Positions 17,600 to 26,186 of a stretch of DNA of 64,000 nucleotides are shown here, in pieces. The translations under genes and the position numbers were made by a program. Under the pieces are notes generated by a model. That model ran no database searches, was not told where the DNA came from, and worked only from the letters and a program-made list of their open reading frames with translations. The stretch comes from CALZIK01 sp945787635. Its GTDB lineage: Bacteria; Acidobacteriota; Thermoanaerobaculia; Multivoradales; JAHEKO01. Each line of letters starts with the position of its first letter. Within the stretch, counting starts at the first letter, position 1. The stretch is taken from NCBI GenBank assembly GCA_947259725.1, contig CAMYNM010000008.1, positions 62,001 through 126,000 of the forward strand, given 5' to 3'.

Positions 17600-17757
17600 A
17601 TGACCATCCGACAGCCAATCATCAGGGTTCTCGCGGTCACCTTCCTCGTCCTCGGCCTTGTCCTCGGCGGCTACAGTTCGGCGGCGGCCCAGCTCGACGT
17701 CACCTTCGGCGGCAGCATCTGGTTCGGCGAGAAGATAAGGATCAAGCGGCTCGGGGA
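17600..17757 (+). pseudogene. 5' stub of an exported protein gene
   Basis: AAAGGGG precedes the ATG. The product begins with a convincing signal peptide (MTIRQPIIRVLAVTFLVLGL, ending SSAAAQ) and then LDVTFGGSIWFGEKIRI. Coding character ends around 17757, where it meets the oppositely oriented rhodanese stub. The rest of the gene is absent. Confidence 0.5.
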
Positions 17758-17760
17758 GAC

Positions 17761-17814
17761 GGGATCCTCGAGATGTGCTGCCAGCCACTCGGCTTCGACG
17801 AGCGTTGCGTTCAT
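17761..17814 (-). pseudogene. 5' stub of a rhodanese/sulfurtransferase gene
   Basis: GGAG lies 6 nt before the ATG at 17814, and the product starts MNATLVEAEWLAAHLEDP. This matches the N-terminus of tandem-rhodanese thiosulfate sulfurtransferases ('LV.t.WLa.hL.dp.v'). Similarity ends at the junction with the facing stub at 17757. Only 18 residues, so low certainty. Confidence 0.35.
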
Positions 17815-17869
17815 CTTGTGCTCCGCAAGGGTTAGCGTCGGCGCTCCATTCCTGTCCCCGGATTGCCCT

Positions 17870-18247
17870 TCAGGCCTCGCGGATCGAGCGGCGGATCCAC
17901 GGCTCGAGGTGCTCGAAATCGCAGCTTCCCGCTTCGAGTCGGTCGATCAGGAACGCGTGGGCCTCGTCGGCCTCGACCTCGAATCGCCAACTGTTGAGCC
18001 GCAAGAACACATCCGTCGCGAAAAACGCGACCCGCTTGTTGCCGTCGAGAAATGGATGGTTGATGATGAGCGACTCGAACAGCGCAGTCGCCATTGCCGG
18101 CAGGTCTTCGTAGTACCCGGTCCGGGGTCTGAAGAGCGCGCTCTCGAGTAATCCAAGATCGCGCAGGCCCTCGGTTCCTCCGAAAACGGCCAACAGGCGC
18201 GCATGAATCGCCAACGCCTCGTCGACCGACAGGTAGGCAACCGTCAT
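17870..18247 (-). CDS. doc: Doc-family Fic-fold toxin
   Basis: 125 residues. The Fic-type active site HPFLDGNKR (H64) carries the K of Doc proteins in place of the G-R of AMP-transferring Fic enzymes. The N-terminal YLSVDEALAIHARLL and LRDLGLLESALFRP segments are typical of Doc. Family knowledge: Doc phosphorylates EF-Tu and arrests translation. The ATG overlaps the stop of the upstream antitoxin gene (ATGA), so the pair forms a toxin-antitoxin operon. Confidence 0.87.
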   Translation of the reverse strand: MTVAYLSVDEALAIHARLLAVFGGTEGLRDLGLLESALFRPRTGYYEDLPAMATALFESLIINHPFLDGNKRVAFFATDVFLRLNSWRFEVEADEAHAFLIDRLEAGSCDFEHLEPWIRRSIREA

Positions 18248-18456
18248 TGCGCAAGGCGGCGGCCGAGCTCGCGATTGGTCTCGATAGAGGCCTCGAGATG
18301 CTCGAGCACGAGCGGACGCACCCGGCGACGCCGGACGTAGTCGCGGATGGCCTCCGTGAGCAGACCCGAGATGCTCTGATGCGACTCCTCGGCCAACTCC
18401 TTCAGGTCCTCCCAGACCCCTTCTTCGACCTTCGAACTGACCTTGATCGCAGCCAT
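18244..18456 (-). CDS. Ribbon-helix-helix antitoxin of the Doc pair
   Basis: 70 residues: MAAIKVSSKVEEGVWEDLKE gives the beta strand and helix A, and SISGLLTEAIRDYVRRRR gives helix B of a ribbon-helix-helix DNA-binding domain. The tail (LEHLEASIETNRELGRRLA) probably wraps the toxin. Doc usually pairs with a Phd-type antitoxin; an RHH partner is a known variation. Upstream AT-rich DNA (18457-18500) is the likely autoregulated promoter. Confidence 0.8.
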   Translation of the reverse strand: MAAIKVSSKVEEGVWEDLKELAEESHQSISGLLTEAIRDYVRRRRVRPLVLEHLEASIETNRELGRRLAQ

Positions 18457-18513
18457 GGAGAAAAAATACCTGACACATCAAGATTCGTCAAGCTAAAGCC
18501 GAGCCTGAAGCCG

Positions 18514-18609
18514 CACTTGGGAGCCTGGAACACGTGCGCGTGCCGACGGGTTCAGGCGGCTATCAGTGGACCTCGAGATCTCCCCCCCAGCTGTCTACCC
18601 GAATTCAGA
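18514..18609 (+). repeat. 96-bp direct repeat, copy A
   Basis: Matches 23708-23803 in the same orientation with two mismatches in 96 bases by eye (start CACTTGGGAGCC, end CCCGAATTCAGA). It contains a run of eight C (with TCT before it). It is not part of any recognised gene. The two copies bracket the three-gene kinase/YfiR/receptor unit, 5.2 kb apart. Confidence 0.85.
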
Positions 18610-18730
18610 CGGCTGTACCCGTCTTCAGAGCGCGCGAGAGTCCGCCGCGTGCCGTTCCGAGGCCATTCCACGGCTCAAGACTCCGCGGCCAGGAAAAGCG
18701 AATTCCTAGCCTGCCACTCTTGCCGCGTTT

Positions 18731-20782
18731 TCATGCCCGAGCGCCGGATGACCGGCAGTGACCGGGTTCCTCCGCGGGAGGGGAGTCTTCGGCATGCGGA
18801 GGCCTCCATGGCTTCGCGCCGGTGGCACCCAGGGTCTCGCGGACCTTGTTCAGTAGCTGGTCGAGTGAAAAGGGCTTGCGCAGAAAGGGTGTGCCTTCGT
18901 GCAGTACGCCGTGATGGACGATCGCGCGATCGGTGTGGCCGGACATGAAAAGCACCTTGAGATCCAATTTCATGGCGGCGAGCTGTTCGTATACCTCGCG
19001 ACCGTTCATTCGAGGCATGATGATGTCCGTGACCAAAAGGTCGATACCGCCCCCTGAGTCGCCGAAGATTCGGATCGCCTCCTCTCCTCCGTCCGCCACG
19101 AGCACCGAGTAGCCGCCAAGCTGCAAGGTTCTCTTGGCCAGTTCCCTGACCACTGGCTCATCTTCGACGAGCAGGACCGTCCTGGTCTCGCCGCGGGCCG
19201 GCGGACGGCTCTCTAGCTCTCGAGCCGCCAAGGGTGCCTCATCGAGCTCGGGAAAGTAGATCCGAAAGGTCGTTCCCTCTCCCTCTGCACTGTCGACGCT
19301 GATGTGGCCGCCGCTCTGCTTGACGATTCCGTAGACGGTAGAGAGCCCGAGACCTGTTCCATTGCCCTGTTCCTTGGTCGTGAAGAAGGGTTCGAAGATT
19401 CTCTCGAGCAGAGCCTTCTTGATTCCACAACCGGTGTCGCGGACACTCAGAGTGACATAAGCGCCCGGCTGGAGCTCGGGAATCTTGGAGCATTGGTGCT
19501 CGTCGATATCGGCATGACCGGTCTCGATCACGAGCTTTCCTCCAGTCGGCATGGCATCGCGCGAGTTGACGGCCAGGTTCCAGAGGATCTGTTGCAGTTG
19601 TCCGGGATCGACCTTGATGCTGCCGATGCTCGCGTCGGGCCGAGCTTCGATCTCGACGTCTTCTCCCACTAGCCTGCGCAGGAGCTTGGCCGAGTCTTCA
19701 ACGGTACTGTTGAGGTCCAGCACCTTGGTCTCCAGGATCTGCTTGCGACTGAACGCAAGGAGCTGCTGGGTGAGGGCCGCCCCTCTTTCTCCAGCCGTCT
19801 TGACCTCCCGGATCATGCTACAGAGTCGGTCTTTCGGATCAAGACTTCGCAAGATCAGCTCGGAGAACCCGATGATGGCCGTAAGCAAGTTGTTGAAGTC
19901 GTGGGCCACCCCACCGGCGAGCAGGCCTACGGCCTCCAGCTTGTGAGCTTGCCTCAGTGCTTCCTTGTTCTCCCGCAACGATTCCTCTACTGCGCGCCGC
20001 TGTTCGATCTCCGACTTCAGGTCTTCGACCTTGGTTTGGAGCTGTCGATGAGTGTCCTGCAGCACCTTTTCCTGGAGTTCGATCTGCGTCACCATCTCGT
20101 TGAACGAGTCGGTAACCAACCCCACTTCGTCGTTGCCTTGCGTTGCGACTCGGATCGAGTAGTCATTGCTTTTCGAAATGAGCTGCGCCGCATCGGCGAG
20201 TCGGAGAAGAGGCTTCGAAAGGGCTCCTTGGATTGGTAGAGATATGACCAACCCCGCAAGCACTGCGATCACGAACACGCCCAAGATCGAACGGCCCATC
20301 TCGAGCAGGTGTGTTCGCAGCTCTTCCATGGAGGATTCGATCTGCAGGTGTCCCACCACCTGTCCGTCCAGAAGAACCTCTTCAAGCAGAATCAGATGAC
20401 CGTGTTCGGTTCGGATCCGGGGACCGGTGGTATCGAGGAGAAGGCCGTCGCTGGTGGCTCCCGGTCGTTGATAGGTCGCAAACCGCCGCGCCTCGGCGTT
20501 GAACAAGTCAGCTCGAATCAATTGAGGCTCGGCACTCAGGGCAGCGAGGATTCCCTCGGCTGCCCCGGGATCGTCGAAGACGAGAGGGGCGGCCGAATTG
20601 GCGGAGATGACTTTCGCCAGTGTCGCGATCTCGTGCGTGGTGCGTTTCTTGAACGCGCGCGCGTCTTGATAAGCGAAAGCGATGGAAGCCAGCAGGAGCG
20701 CAACGCTGCCGGTGACTGTGGTCAGGAGAACGAGCTTCCAGGTGATCGAGAGATCGCAAAAGTGGCAGCGTGAAGTGGTCAT
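18731..20782 (-). CDS. CHASE8-type hybrid sensor histidine kinase with receiver domain
   Basis: 683 residues: transmembrane helix (~13-35); periplasmic CHASE8-like sensor (~40-150) with ANSAAPLVFDDPGAAEGILA, as in YfiN/TpbB; second helix (~165-185); HAMP (~190-240); coiled linker; HisKA with H294 in GGVAHDFNNLLTAI; HATPase with N box (AVNSRDAM), DTGCGI and GTGLGLSTVYGI. A C-terminal receiver (~545-660) carries D586 in TDIIMPRMNG. It likely senses a signal relayed by the YfiR-like partner, whose stop overlaps this start by one base (TAATG). No GGDEF is present, so the output is phosphotransfer rather than c-di-GMP synthesis. Confidence 0.88.
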   Translation of the reverse strand: MTTSRCHFCDLSITWKLVLLTTVTGSVALLLASIAFAYQDARAFKKRTTHEIATLAKVISANSAAPLVFDDPGAAEGILAALSAEPQLIRADLFNAEARRFATYQRPGATSDGLLLDTTGPRIRTEHGHLILLEEVLLDGQVVGHLQIESSMEELRTHLLEMGRSILGVFVIAVLAGLVISLPIQGALSKPLLRLADAAQLISKSNDYSIRVATQGNDEVGLVTDSFNEMVTQIELQEKVLQDTHRQLQTKVEDLKSEIEQRRAVEESLRENKEALRQAHKLEAVGLLAGGVAHDFNNLLTAIIGFSELILRSLDPKDRLCSMIREVKTAGERGAALTQQLLAFSRKQILETKVLDLNSTVEDSAKLLRRLVGEDVEIEARPDASIGSIKVDPGQLQQILWNLAVNSRDAMPTGGKLVIETGHADIDEHQCSKIPELQPGAYVTLSVRDTGCGIKKALLERIFEPFFTTKEQGNGTGLGLSTVYGIVKQSGGHISVDSAEGEGTTFRIYFPELDEAPLAARELESRPPARGETRTVLLVEDEPVVRELAKRTLQLGGYSVLVADGGEEAIRIFGDSGGGIDLLVTDIIMPRMNGREVYEQLAAMKLDLKVLFMSGHTDRAIVHHGVLHEGTPFLRKPFSLDQLLNKVRETLGATGAKPWRPPHAEDSPPAEEPGHCRSSGARA

Positions 20783-21405
20783 TATCCGGGTGCCTCGTCA
20801 ATCCGGTCGGCCAGGCGCAACAAGTCGGAGCTGATTCGCAAGCCTGCCTTCCGTGCAGCGTCGAGATTGATCTCGAAACGGACTTTATTGTTGGCTATTT
20901 TGAGGCGGACGATTCCGCCCGCACGGATGAACGCGAGCGATTCACTCACCGTGAGAATCGGACGCTCGTCCACCGCGCGCAGCACTGCCTCGAGGTCTCG
21001 GGAAGGCATCTTGCCAACGAATAGGATCTGGCACTGGAAGCGTCCTTCAGAGTCTTTCACGCGATGAACGGCAAGTGCTCTTCCTTGGGCTGTCTTACCG
21101 TCGATGACCCGGTCGATGATCTCGCCAAAGGGGTCCTTGCCGACGATCCCGACCCGGAGATCCGCGTCGGAGCCTCGGAATGCCTCCCTCGGCCACTCGA
21201 CGAACTTTGCGAAGTTGTAGATGAAGGCGGCTTTGACTTCGTACTCGGGCAGGTCGGGCAACGGGCTGTCGCCGAGTGTCGGCGAATGGCCGAGCACGAA
21301 ACCGGCCAGTGCCAGCCAGGCAATGCCACAGCCTCTTGTGAGTCTCCCGATTTTGCGCGCAGAGCGCCTTGCACTTCGCCGTTCCGAGGATGGCTGCATG
21401 CTGAG
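20782..21405 (-). CDS. YfiR-family periplasmic regulator (DUF4154)
   Basis: 207 residues from the ATG at 21405. The frame is open further, into the receptor gene, but without a better start. The leader (IAWLALAGFVLGHSPTLG) is followed by EYEVKAAFIYNFAKFVEWP, the YfiR hallmark, then GKDPFG, the C-rich QILFVGK strand and LTVSESLAFIRAGGIVRLKI. In Pseudomonas YfiR binds the periplasmic part of the CHASE8 protein YfiN and represses it. Here the CHASE8 partner is a histidine kinase. Translationally coupled to it, and 29 bp downstream of the TonB receptor stop. Confidence 0.88.
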   Translation of the reverse strand, partial: LSMQPSSERRSARRSARKIGRLTRGCGIAWLALAGFVLGHSPTLGDSPLPDLPEYEVKAAFIYNFAKFVEWPREAFRGSDADLRVGIVGKDPFGEIIDRVIDGKTAQGRALAVHRVKDSEGRFQCQILFVGKMPSRDLEAVLRAVDERPILTVSESLAFIRAGGIVRLKIANNKVRFEINLDAARKAGLRISSDLLRLADRIDEAPG

Positions 21406-21433
21406 CATTGTCGCTGCCGGTCGACCTCTCGGG

Positions 21434-23485
21434 TCAGAATGCGAAGGTCGCTCGAATCCTCCAGCTGCGACCGTCCTGCTCGATTGCATCTTGCAGATGC
21501 TCTTCGGAGCCCGGGTCGGAGAACCTCTTGTCAAAGAGATTGTAGGCAGTAGCTGAGAGCCTTAGCCGCTCCCCCAAAAGCCGACCGCTCACCGTCAGAT
21601 TCGTTGTCATCGAGGCGTCGACCACGCCGCCGGAAATCGTGCGGCGATCGCTCAGGTAGCGAGTTTCGACCGCCGCCGACAGACGATCATCCAGGAAAGG
21701 CCGCAACAAACGCGCCTTGGCCAGGTGTTGGGGCGAGTTGGAGAGTTGGGCTTGCGTGGCCTGATCCTTGGTATCCGCGTAGGCGTAGCTGAAGGTCCCT
21801 CGGAGGCCGCCCTTCCAATGGCCTTGGATCTCCAGCTCGGCACCGTGCGCTTCCGCGCTCTCGAGGTTCGCGAAGATCAGCAGCCCGTCCGCGGCGTCGG
21901 TGGTCAAGCCGATCAGGCCATCGAGATGGTATTCAAAGAGTGAGATCAGACCTCGCCATCGGCTGCCCAGTTCCTGTTCCAGAGCCACCTCGACGGTTTC
22001 GATCTCCTCACTGTCGAGCCCGTGGCTGGCTTTGGTGGAGCTCCCACCGTCTTGGTAGAAGAGCTCGTAGGCGGATGCGGCGCGAAATGCCGCTCCGTAG
22101 AGCAGCTTGACGGTAGTGGAATCGCGCGGGCCGTAGACCAACGCTACTCGCGGGCTGAATCTTCCTTCGGCGCCGTTCTGAACATGGTCGAATCGCAGAC
22201 CGGTCTGGAGGTGCAGATTCTCGCGAATCGAGAGATCGTGTTGGAGAAAGGAGCCCCAGTTGTCGGAGCTCCTCGAGTCGTCAAGGTAGACCTCCTCGTC
22301 GAAGTTCTTCTGATCTTGGTGGGTGTTCCGCCGGAACTCTCCTCCCAAAACGAGAGCCTGCCGGTGCGAGATTCTGCTCGTCCATTGAAGCTCGGTTCCC
22401 CACCAAGTTCCACGCGCCCGGTCCTTGTTCACCAGCAGGTAGGGCTCGTCCTCTTCGCCATAGTCGTAGAGATAGTCGCCGTCGTACTCGTACTCGTTGT
22501 AGATCAGTCGGGTTGTGAGGTTCGAGCGCTGGCCGACATCATGGTCGTGCGTCAGCGCCAAGAACCGGGTATCGTCCCAGGTACGGTTTCGCGGGTCGTC
22601 GAATACCACGTCCCAGGAACCTGTCGGGATGCCCTTCTCTCGAGTTCGGGCCGCGGCCTCCAGAGTGAAATCCTCATAGCTCAGCTTGGTGAAGAAGCCG
22701 CTCGAGCTCTCGTCGTCGGTGTTGGAGGTCAGGCCACCGCTGGTCTCTGGATCCTCAAATTCTTGGAAAAACAGAGTCCGGCCGTCGGTGGCGTTCGAAG
22801 ACGCGGAGACCAGAACCTCCAGGCCGTTGGTCAGGCCTCTGCCGTAATCGAGGCGAACGCCTCGGCCACCAAAGCTCGCTGACTCGGCGGTCAGACGAGC
22901 GCCGTCCAGATCCGAGCCTTTTTTAGTTACGACGTTGATGACGCCGAAGAAGGCGTTGGATCCATAGCTCGAGGAGCTGGGGCCGCGGACGATCTCAACT
23001 CGCTCGACCAGCTCGATATCGATGTCGCCATCATTTCCGATGGCGGCCGCGTCGTAGACGCTGTCGTTCATACGATGACCGTCGACGAGGAGTAAGAGCC
23101 GGGTGCCGTAGTCCCCCGGGCGTCCGAAGCCTCGGACGCCCGAATACTGGTAGTTGTGGTCGTCGGTAGTGAACATGCCACGGGCGCTGGCAAGGACGTC
23201 TGCCAGGTTGCGGTAGCCGAACCGTTCGATCTGTTCCGCGGTGACGATCGTCACCGAGGCCGGAGCGTCCGAGGGGCTCTGGTGGTACCGAGAAGCCGCG
23301 TAGACGATCTCGATGCCCATCAGCTCCTCGAGAGTGAGTCCGGTCACATCTAGCTCGCTGCCGGAATCTTCCCCCAGAGTGGAAGACCACACCGGTACGG
23401 GTGCGGCGAGAAGAGCCAGAGTCAACAGCACCGCAGTCGTGGCCGACAGCTGTGTGTGCGCGAGAAGGTCGGCTTGGTTTCTCAT
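21434..23485 (-). CDS. TonB-dependent outer-membrane receptor
   Basis: 683 residues: signal peptide (to ~34); TonB-box/secretin-like start ELDVTGLTLEELMGIEIVYA; plug domain with SVTIVTAEQIERFGYRNLAD, LLLLVDGHRMND and GPSSSSYGSNAFFGVINVVT; then a 22-strand-type barrel ending in Phe (IRATFAF). TAGGAG lies before the ATG. First gene of a three-gene operon with YfiR and the CHASE8 kinase. The substrate is unknown (vitamin, metal or oligosaccharide). I looked for and did not recognise a cobalamin riboswitch in the 220-bp leader. Confidence 0.9.
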   Translation of the reverse strand: MRNQADLLAHTQLSATTAVLLTLALLAAPVPVWSSTLGEDSGSELDVTGLTLEELMGIEIVYAASRYHQSPSDAPASVTIVTAEQIERFGYRNLADVLASARGMFTTDDHNYQYSGVRGFGRPGDYGTRLLLLVDGHRMNDSVYDAAAIGNDGDIDIELVERVEIVRGPSSSSYGSNAFFGVINVVTKKGSDLDGARLTAESASFGGRGVRLDYGRGLTNGLEVLVSASSNATDGRTLFFQEFEDPETSGGLTSNTDDESSSGFFTKLSYEDFTLEAAARTREKGIPTGSWDVVFDDPRNRTWDDTRFLALTHDHDVGQRSNLTTRLIYNEYEYDGDYLYDYGEEDEPYLLVNKDRARGTWWGTELQWTSRISHRQALVLGGEFRRNTHQDQKNFDEEVYLDDSRSSDNWGSFLQHDLSIRENLHLQTGLRFDHVQNGAEGRFSPRVALVYGPRDSTTVKLLYGAAFRAASAYELFYQDGGSSTKASHGLDSEEIETVEVALEQELGSRWRGLISLFEYHLDGLIGLTTDAADGLLIFANLESAEAHGAELEIQGHWKGGLRGTFSYAYADTKDQATQAQLSNSPQHLAKARLLRPFLDDRLSAAVETRYLSDRRTISGGVVDASMTTNLTVSGRLLGERLRLSATAYNLFDKRFSDPGSEEHLQDAIEQDGRSWRIRATFAF

Positions 23486-23707
23486 GTTGCTGTGCTCCTA
23501 GAAGCTGAATACTCCTTCTCAGGGGTTCGCACGGACCTTCTCCCAAGGGCATGATGCGCGTCGATGAGTCCGGCCGGTAGAGGCAATCCGCCCGGTACTT
23601 TGTAAGACAATCACCGACCGCCACCCGTTCTTTCGGAGAGGGTGCGCCTCCGGAAATGTTCGAACTCGTCGCCGAATCCGCCTGAATCTCGTGGCGGCCA
23701 GTTCCCA

Positions 23708-23803
23708 CACTTGGGAGCCTGGAACACGTGCGCGTGCTGACGGGTTCAAGCGGCTATCAGTGGACCTCGAGATCTCCCCCCCAGCTGTCTACCCGAATTC
23801 AGA
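23708..23803 (+). repeat. 96-bp direct repeat, copy B
   Basis: Second copy of 18514-18609, same orientation, differing at two positions. It lies upstream of the receptor operon's first gene (start 23485) and 154 bp before the secreted-protein gene at 23958. The rest of 23486-23957 holds no gene I can support, only leader sequence for the two flanking genes. Confidence 0.85.
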
Positions 23804-23957
23804 GCCGCCAATCGGGACTGCTTGCGTCGGATTGCGAGGTCGTCTATCGTGCGATCAGTCCTCGGTGTGAAAGCCGGTTTTCAGGTCGGAGCAACTCCGC
23901 CTCCAGAGCGGCGGCGAGGTTCAGCTGCCGAGTCACGAGCTTTTGGAGGAGAACGCC

Positions 23958-25133
23958 ATGCAGAAGGTCTTGGGTGTCCTGTTGAGTCTGGCCCTTTTGG
24001 GATCGGCGCCGCCGGTCCGAGCCGAGCTGTGCGCCATCGACGCCGTGCCGGCGGCGACGCTGCTCCTGCCGTACTTTTCCGTCGACCTTTCCAAGCTCAC
24101 CAAGCCCAAGCGCACGGAGACGACAACGATCATCGTGCAGAACATCGACTCCGATCCCAGGATCGCGCGGGTGACCCTGTGGTCCGACCTGAGCGTTCCC
24201 ACCGTCGCGTTCGACCTCTATATCGCCGGCTTCGGCACCCGGGAGGTCGCTCTGCACGACCTCTTTCGTGGCAGGTTCCCCGACAGCTCGGCTTTCCTCG
24301 ATCCGGGCTGCGCTCCGTGGGGCCTTGTCGACAAGAGCGACCTCCAGAACGCCCATCGTGGCGGGCCGGTCGCTGGCTTCGGTGATCGTTGCTCCAGCAC
24401 CCGAGGCGACGCCAAGTTCGCGCGCGGCTACGTCACCATCGACAACATCAACACCGACAGTCAATGCAGCAGTCTCTTTCCCAGCGACTCGGGTTATTTC
24501 GCGAGTGGGGGCACCGGGATCGCCAGCAACGAGAACTACCTCTTCGGCTGGGTGAACAACGACAACCGGAAGGTCAAGTACGGCGAGATCGAGCCCCTGG
24601 TGCATATCGAGGCTGGAAGCTCCGGCAGCGGCTACACGTTTTACGGCCGCTATGTTGGCTACAGCGGAGCCGATGGACGCGAGCCCCTGGGCACCACCTG
24701 GACGTTCTCGTACGCAGTCAGCGGCGGCGCCCGGACCTATCTCGAGGTCTGGCGCGACTCCGGCACCGTGCAGGGGCCCTTCGACTGCGGGCAGCTGGGC
24801 GTAGAGGGCTGGTATCCGCTCGACGAGACACAGGTCGTCGCCTTCGACGCGGAGGGGAACTTCACCGTGAAGTGCGAGAACAACCCCTCGGACTCGGTGT
24901 TCTGTTTCCCGGCCGAGGCGGGCTCGTACCGTTTCGACACCGGAAGGCTGGCCGTTCCGTATGGCCGAGGCTGGACCTTTCTCAACCTCAACACGGGGCA
25001 AGGCGCGCATCAGTCCTACGTCTCCGTGCGCCAGACATTGGGCTCCGGCAAGCGCCGGGGGCGCAGCCAGGCCGTCAACCCGAACAGTGCCTGCGGGCAA
25101 GCGCCGCCGAGCTCCGGCGTTCCGATCCCCTAG
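23958..25133 (+). CDS. Secreted protein of unknown function
   Basis: 391 residues; GGAGGAG precedes the ATG at 23958 (an upstream TTG is less likely). Signal peptide to about residue 22 (LGVLLSLALLGSAPPVRA). The mature start LCAIDAVPAATLLLPYFSVD is followed by VQNIDSDPRIARVTLWSDLS, VAFDLYIAGFGTREVALHDL, and repeated Cys. The beta-sandwich-like composition and aromatic GY pattern suggest an extracellular protein. I do not recognise a named domain. It stands alone; the following 240 bp have no supportable gene. Confidence 0.7.
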   Translation: MQKVLGVLLSLALLGSAPPVRAELCAIDAVPAATLLLPYFSVDLSKLTKPKRTETTTIIVQNIDSDPRIARVTLWSDLSVPTVAFDLYIAGFGTREVALHDLFRGRFPDSSAFLDPGCAPWGLVDKSDLQNAHRGGPVAGFGDRCSSTRGDAKFARGYVTIDNINTDSQCSSLFPSDSGYFASGGTGIASNENYLFGWVNNDNRKVKYGEIEPLVHIEAGSSGSGYTFYGRYVGYSGADGREPLGTTWTFSYAVSGGARTYLEVWRDSGTVQGPFDCGQLGVEGWYPLDETQVVAFDAEGNFTVKCENNPSDSVFCFPAEAGSYRFDTGRLAVPYGRGWTFLNLNTGQGAHQSYVSVRQTLGSGKRRGRSQAVNPNSACGQAPPSSGVPIP

Positions 25134-25374
25134 GCGAGTATCGCTGCCCGGACCGATGAGCCGCGGTCGCCAAGCTTGCATCCCGGCTCACTCGATCCGA
25201 CTATCGCGCCGGCCGACAGAAACGTCAGGAGGCAGAGCACGAGAAGCACACCCGTGGTGACCTTGAGCGTCGGACTTCACGGTGCCGGAAAATACGAGAT
25301 CGGCGGCTTTCCGGGTAGCGCTCAAAGGCGGAGAATCACTGCCCTCCAACGGATTAGCGGTTCAGGGCATCCCT

Positions 25375-26133
25375 TCATCTATCAGGGTGGGCCGCAGCTC
25401 CGCGCCACAGCGCGAGCAGCGCCTCGTTTAGAGGTGGTCCGGTGAACTGGATCTCGTGGCCGGCACCCCTGACCACCGTCCGAGACGCGCCGATGCGCTC
25501 AGCCAGATCGTCGCATATCGCGTCGAACCCGTCGCTGTGTCCACCCGATACGACGAGCTTCGGGAAGCGCGCCGCCGCCAGTCGAGCAAGGGGCAGCTCG
25601 CTGTGCCAGATCGGCCGCCCCCGGCGGAGCACGGGCACCAGCGGTACAGCGGCAGCAATCACCTCTGAAGGTATTTCGTCGGGATCACTTCCTACCGCCT
25701 TCAAGAAGCGGATCAGCCAGTCCTCATCGGGGCGATCCTCGTCCCAGAGGCGGCGAACTCCGTCCACGAGGGCGCGCGCGGATTTATGGTGCTGGCCTAG
25801 CGCGAACGCAGCTGGCTCGAGCAACGCCAGGGATAGCGTCGCATCGGGGCGGCGGGCAGCCGCAAACAGGGCGCCGAGGCCCCCGTAGGAATGACCCACG
25901 AGGTGCGCGCCATCGGACATGAGCGCGGCGATGTCCTCGGCATCGCGCAGAAAATCCTCCCCTTGCGCCGCCGAACTTTGCCCATAGCCACGCCGGTCAG
26001 GGACCAGCAGCCGGAAACCCTCATCGGCGAGCGGTTGCTGCGCCTGCCACTCCTCGGCGCCCGTTGCGAGCGAGCCGTGCACGAGCACAACACAAGTGCC
26101 GGTGCCCCAGGAATCAAAGAAGAGCTCGCTCAC
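25375..26133 (-). CDS. Alpha/beta-hydrolase
   Basis: 252 residues with the hydrolase layout: oxyanion-hole VLVHGS, nucleophile elbow GHSYGG, acid region LVVSGGHSDGFD and catalytic His in GAGHEIQ near the C-terminus. No signal peptide, so cytoplasmic. The substrate cannot be predicted; esterase, lactonase or epoxide-hydrolase-like activities are all possible. It is followed on the same strand, upstream, by the DinB-like gene 53 bp away, and the two may be co-transcribed. Confidence 0.85.
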   Translation of the reverse strand: MSELFFDSWGTGTCVVLVHGSLATGAEEWQAQQPLADEGFRLLVPDRRGYGQSSAAQGEDFLRDAEDIAALMSDGAHLVGHSYGGLGALFAAARRPDATLSLALLEPAAFALGQHHKSARALVDGVRRLWDEDRPDEDWLIRFLKAVGSDPDEIPSEVIAAAVPLVPVLRRGRPIWHSELPLARLAAARFPKLVVSGGHSDGFDAICDDLAERIGASRTVVRGAGHEIQFTGPPLNEALLALWRGAAAHPDR

Positions 26134-26186
26134 TTGCTGCCAACTGCCCTACGCAAACCGTCCCTCATTCTTGCAGCCGTGGCATC

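Noticed and set aside
23486..23707. Riboswitch upstream of the TonB receptor operon
   Set aside because: I looked for cobalamin and c-di-GMP riboswitch cores on the minus strand and found no convincing conserved boxes.
25134..25374. Possible minus-strand small exported peptide (TTGVLLVLCLLTFLSAGA)
   Set aside because: A convincing hydrophobic leader, but an in-frame TGA precedes it and there is no start codon or ribosome-binding site.
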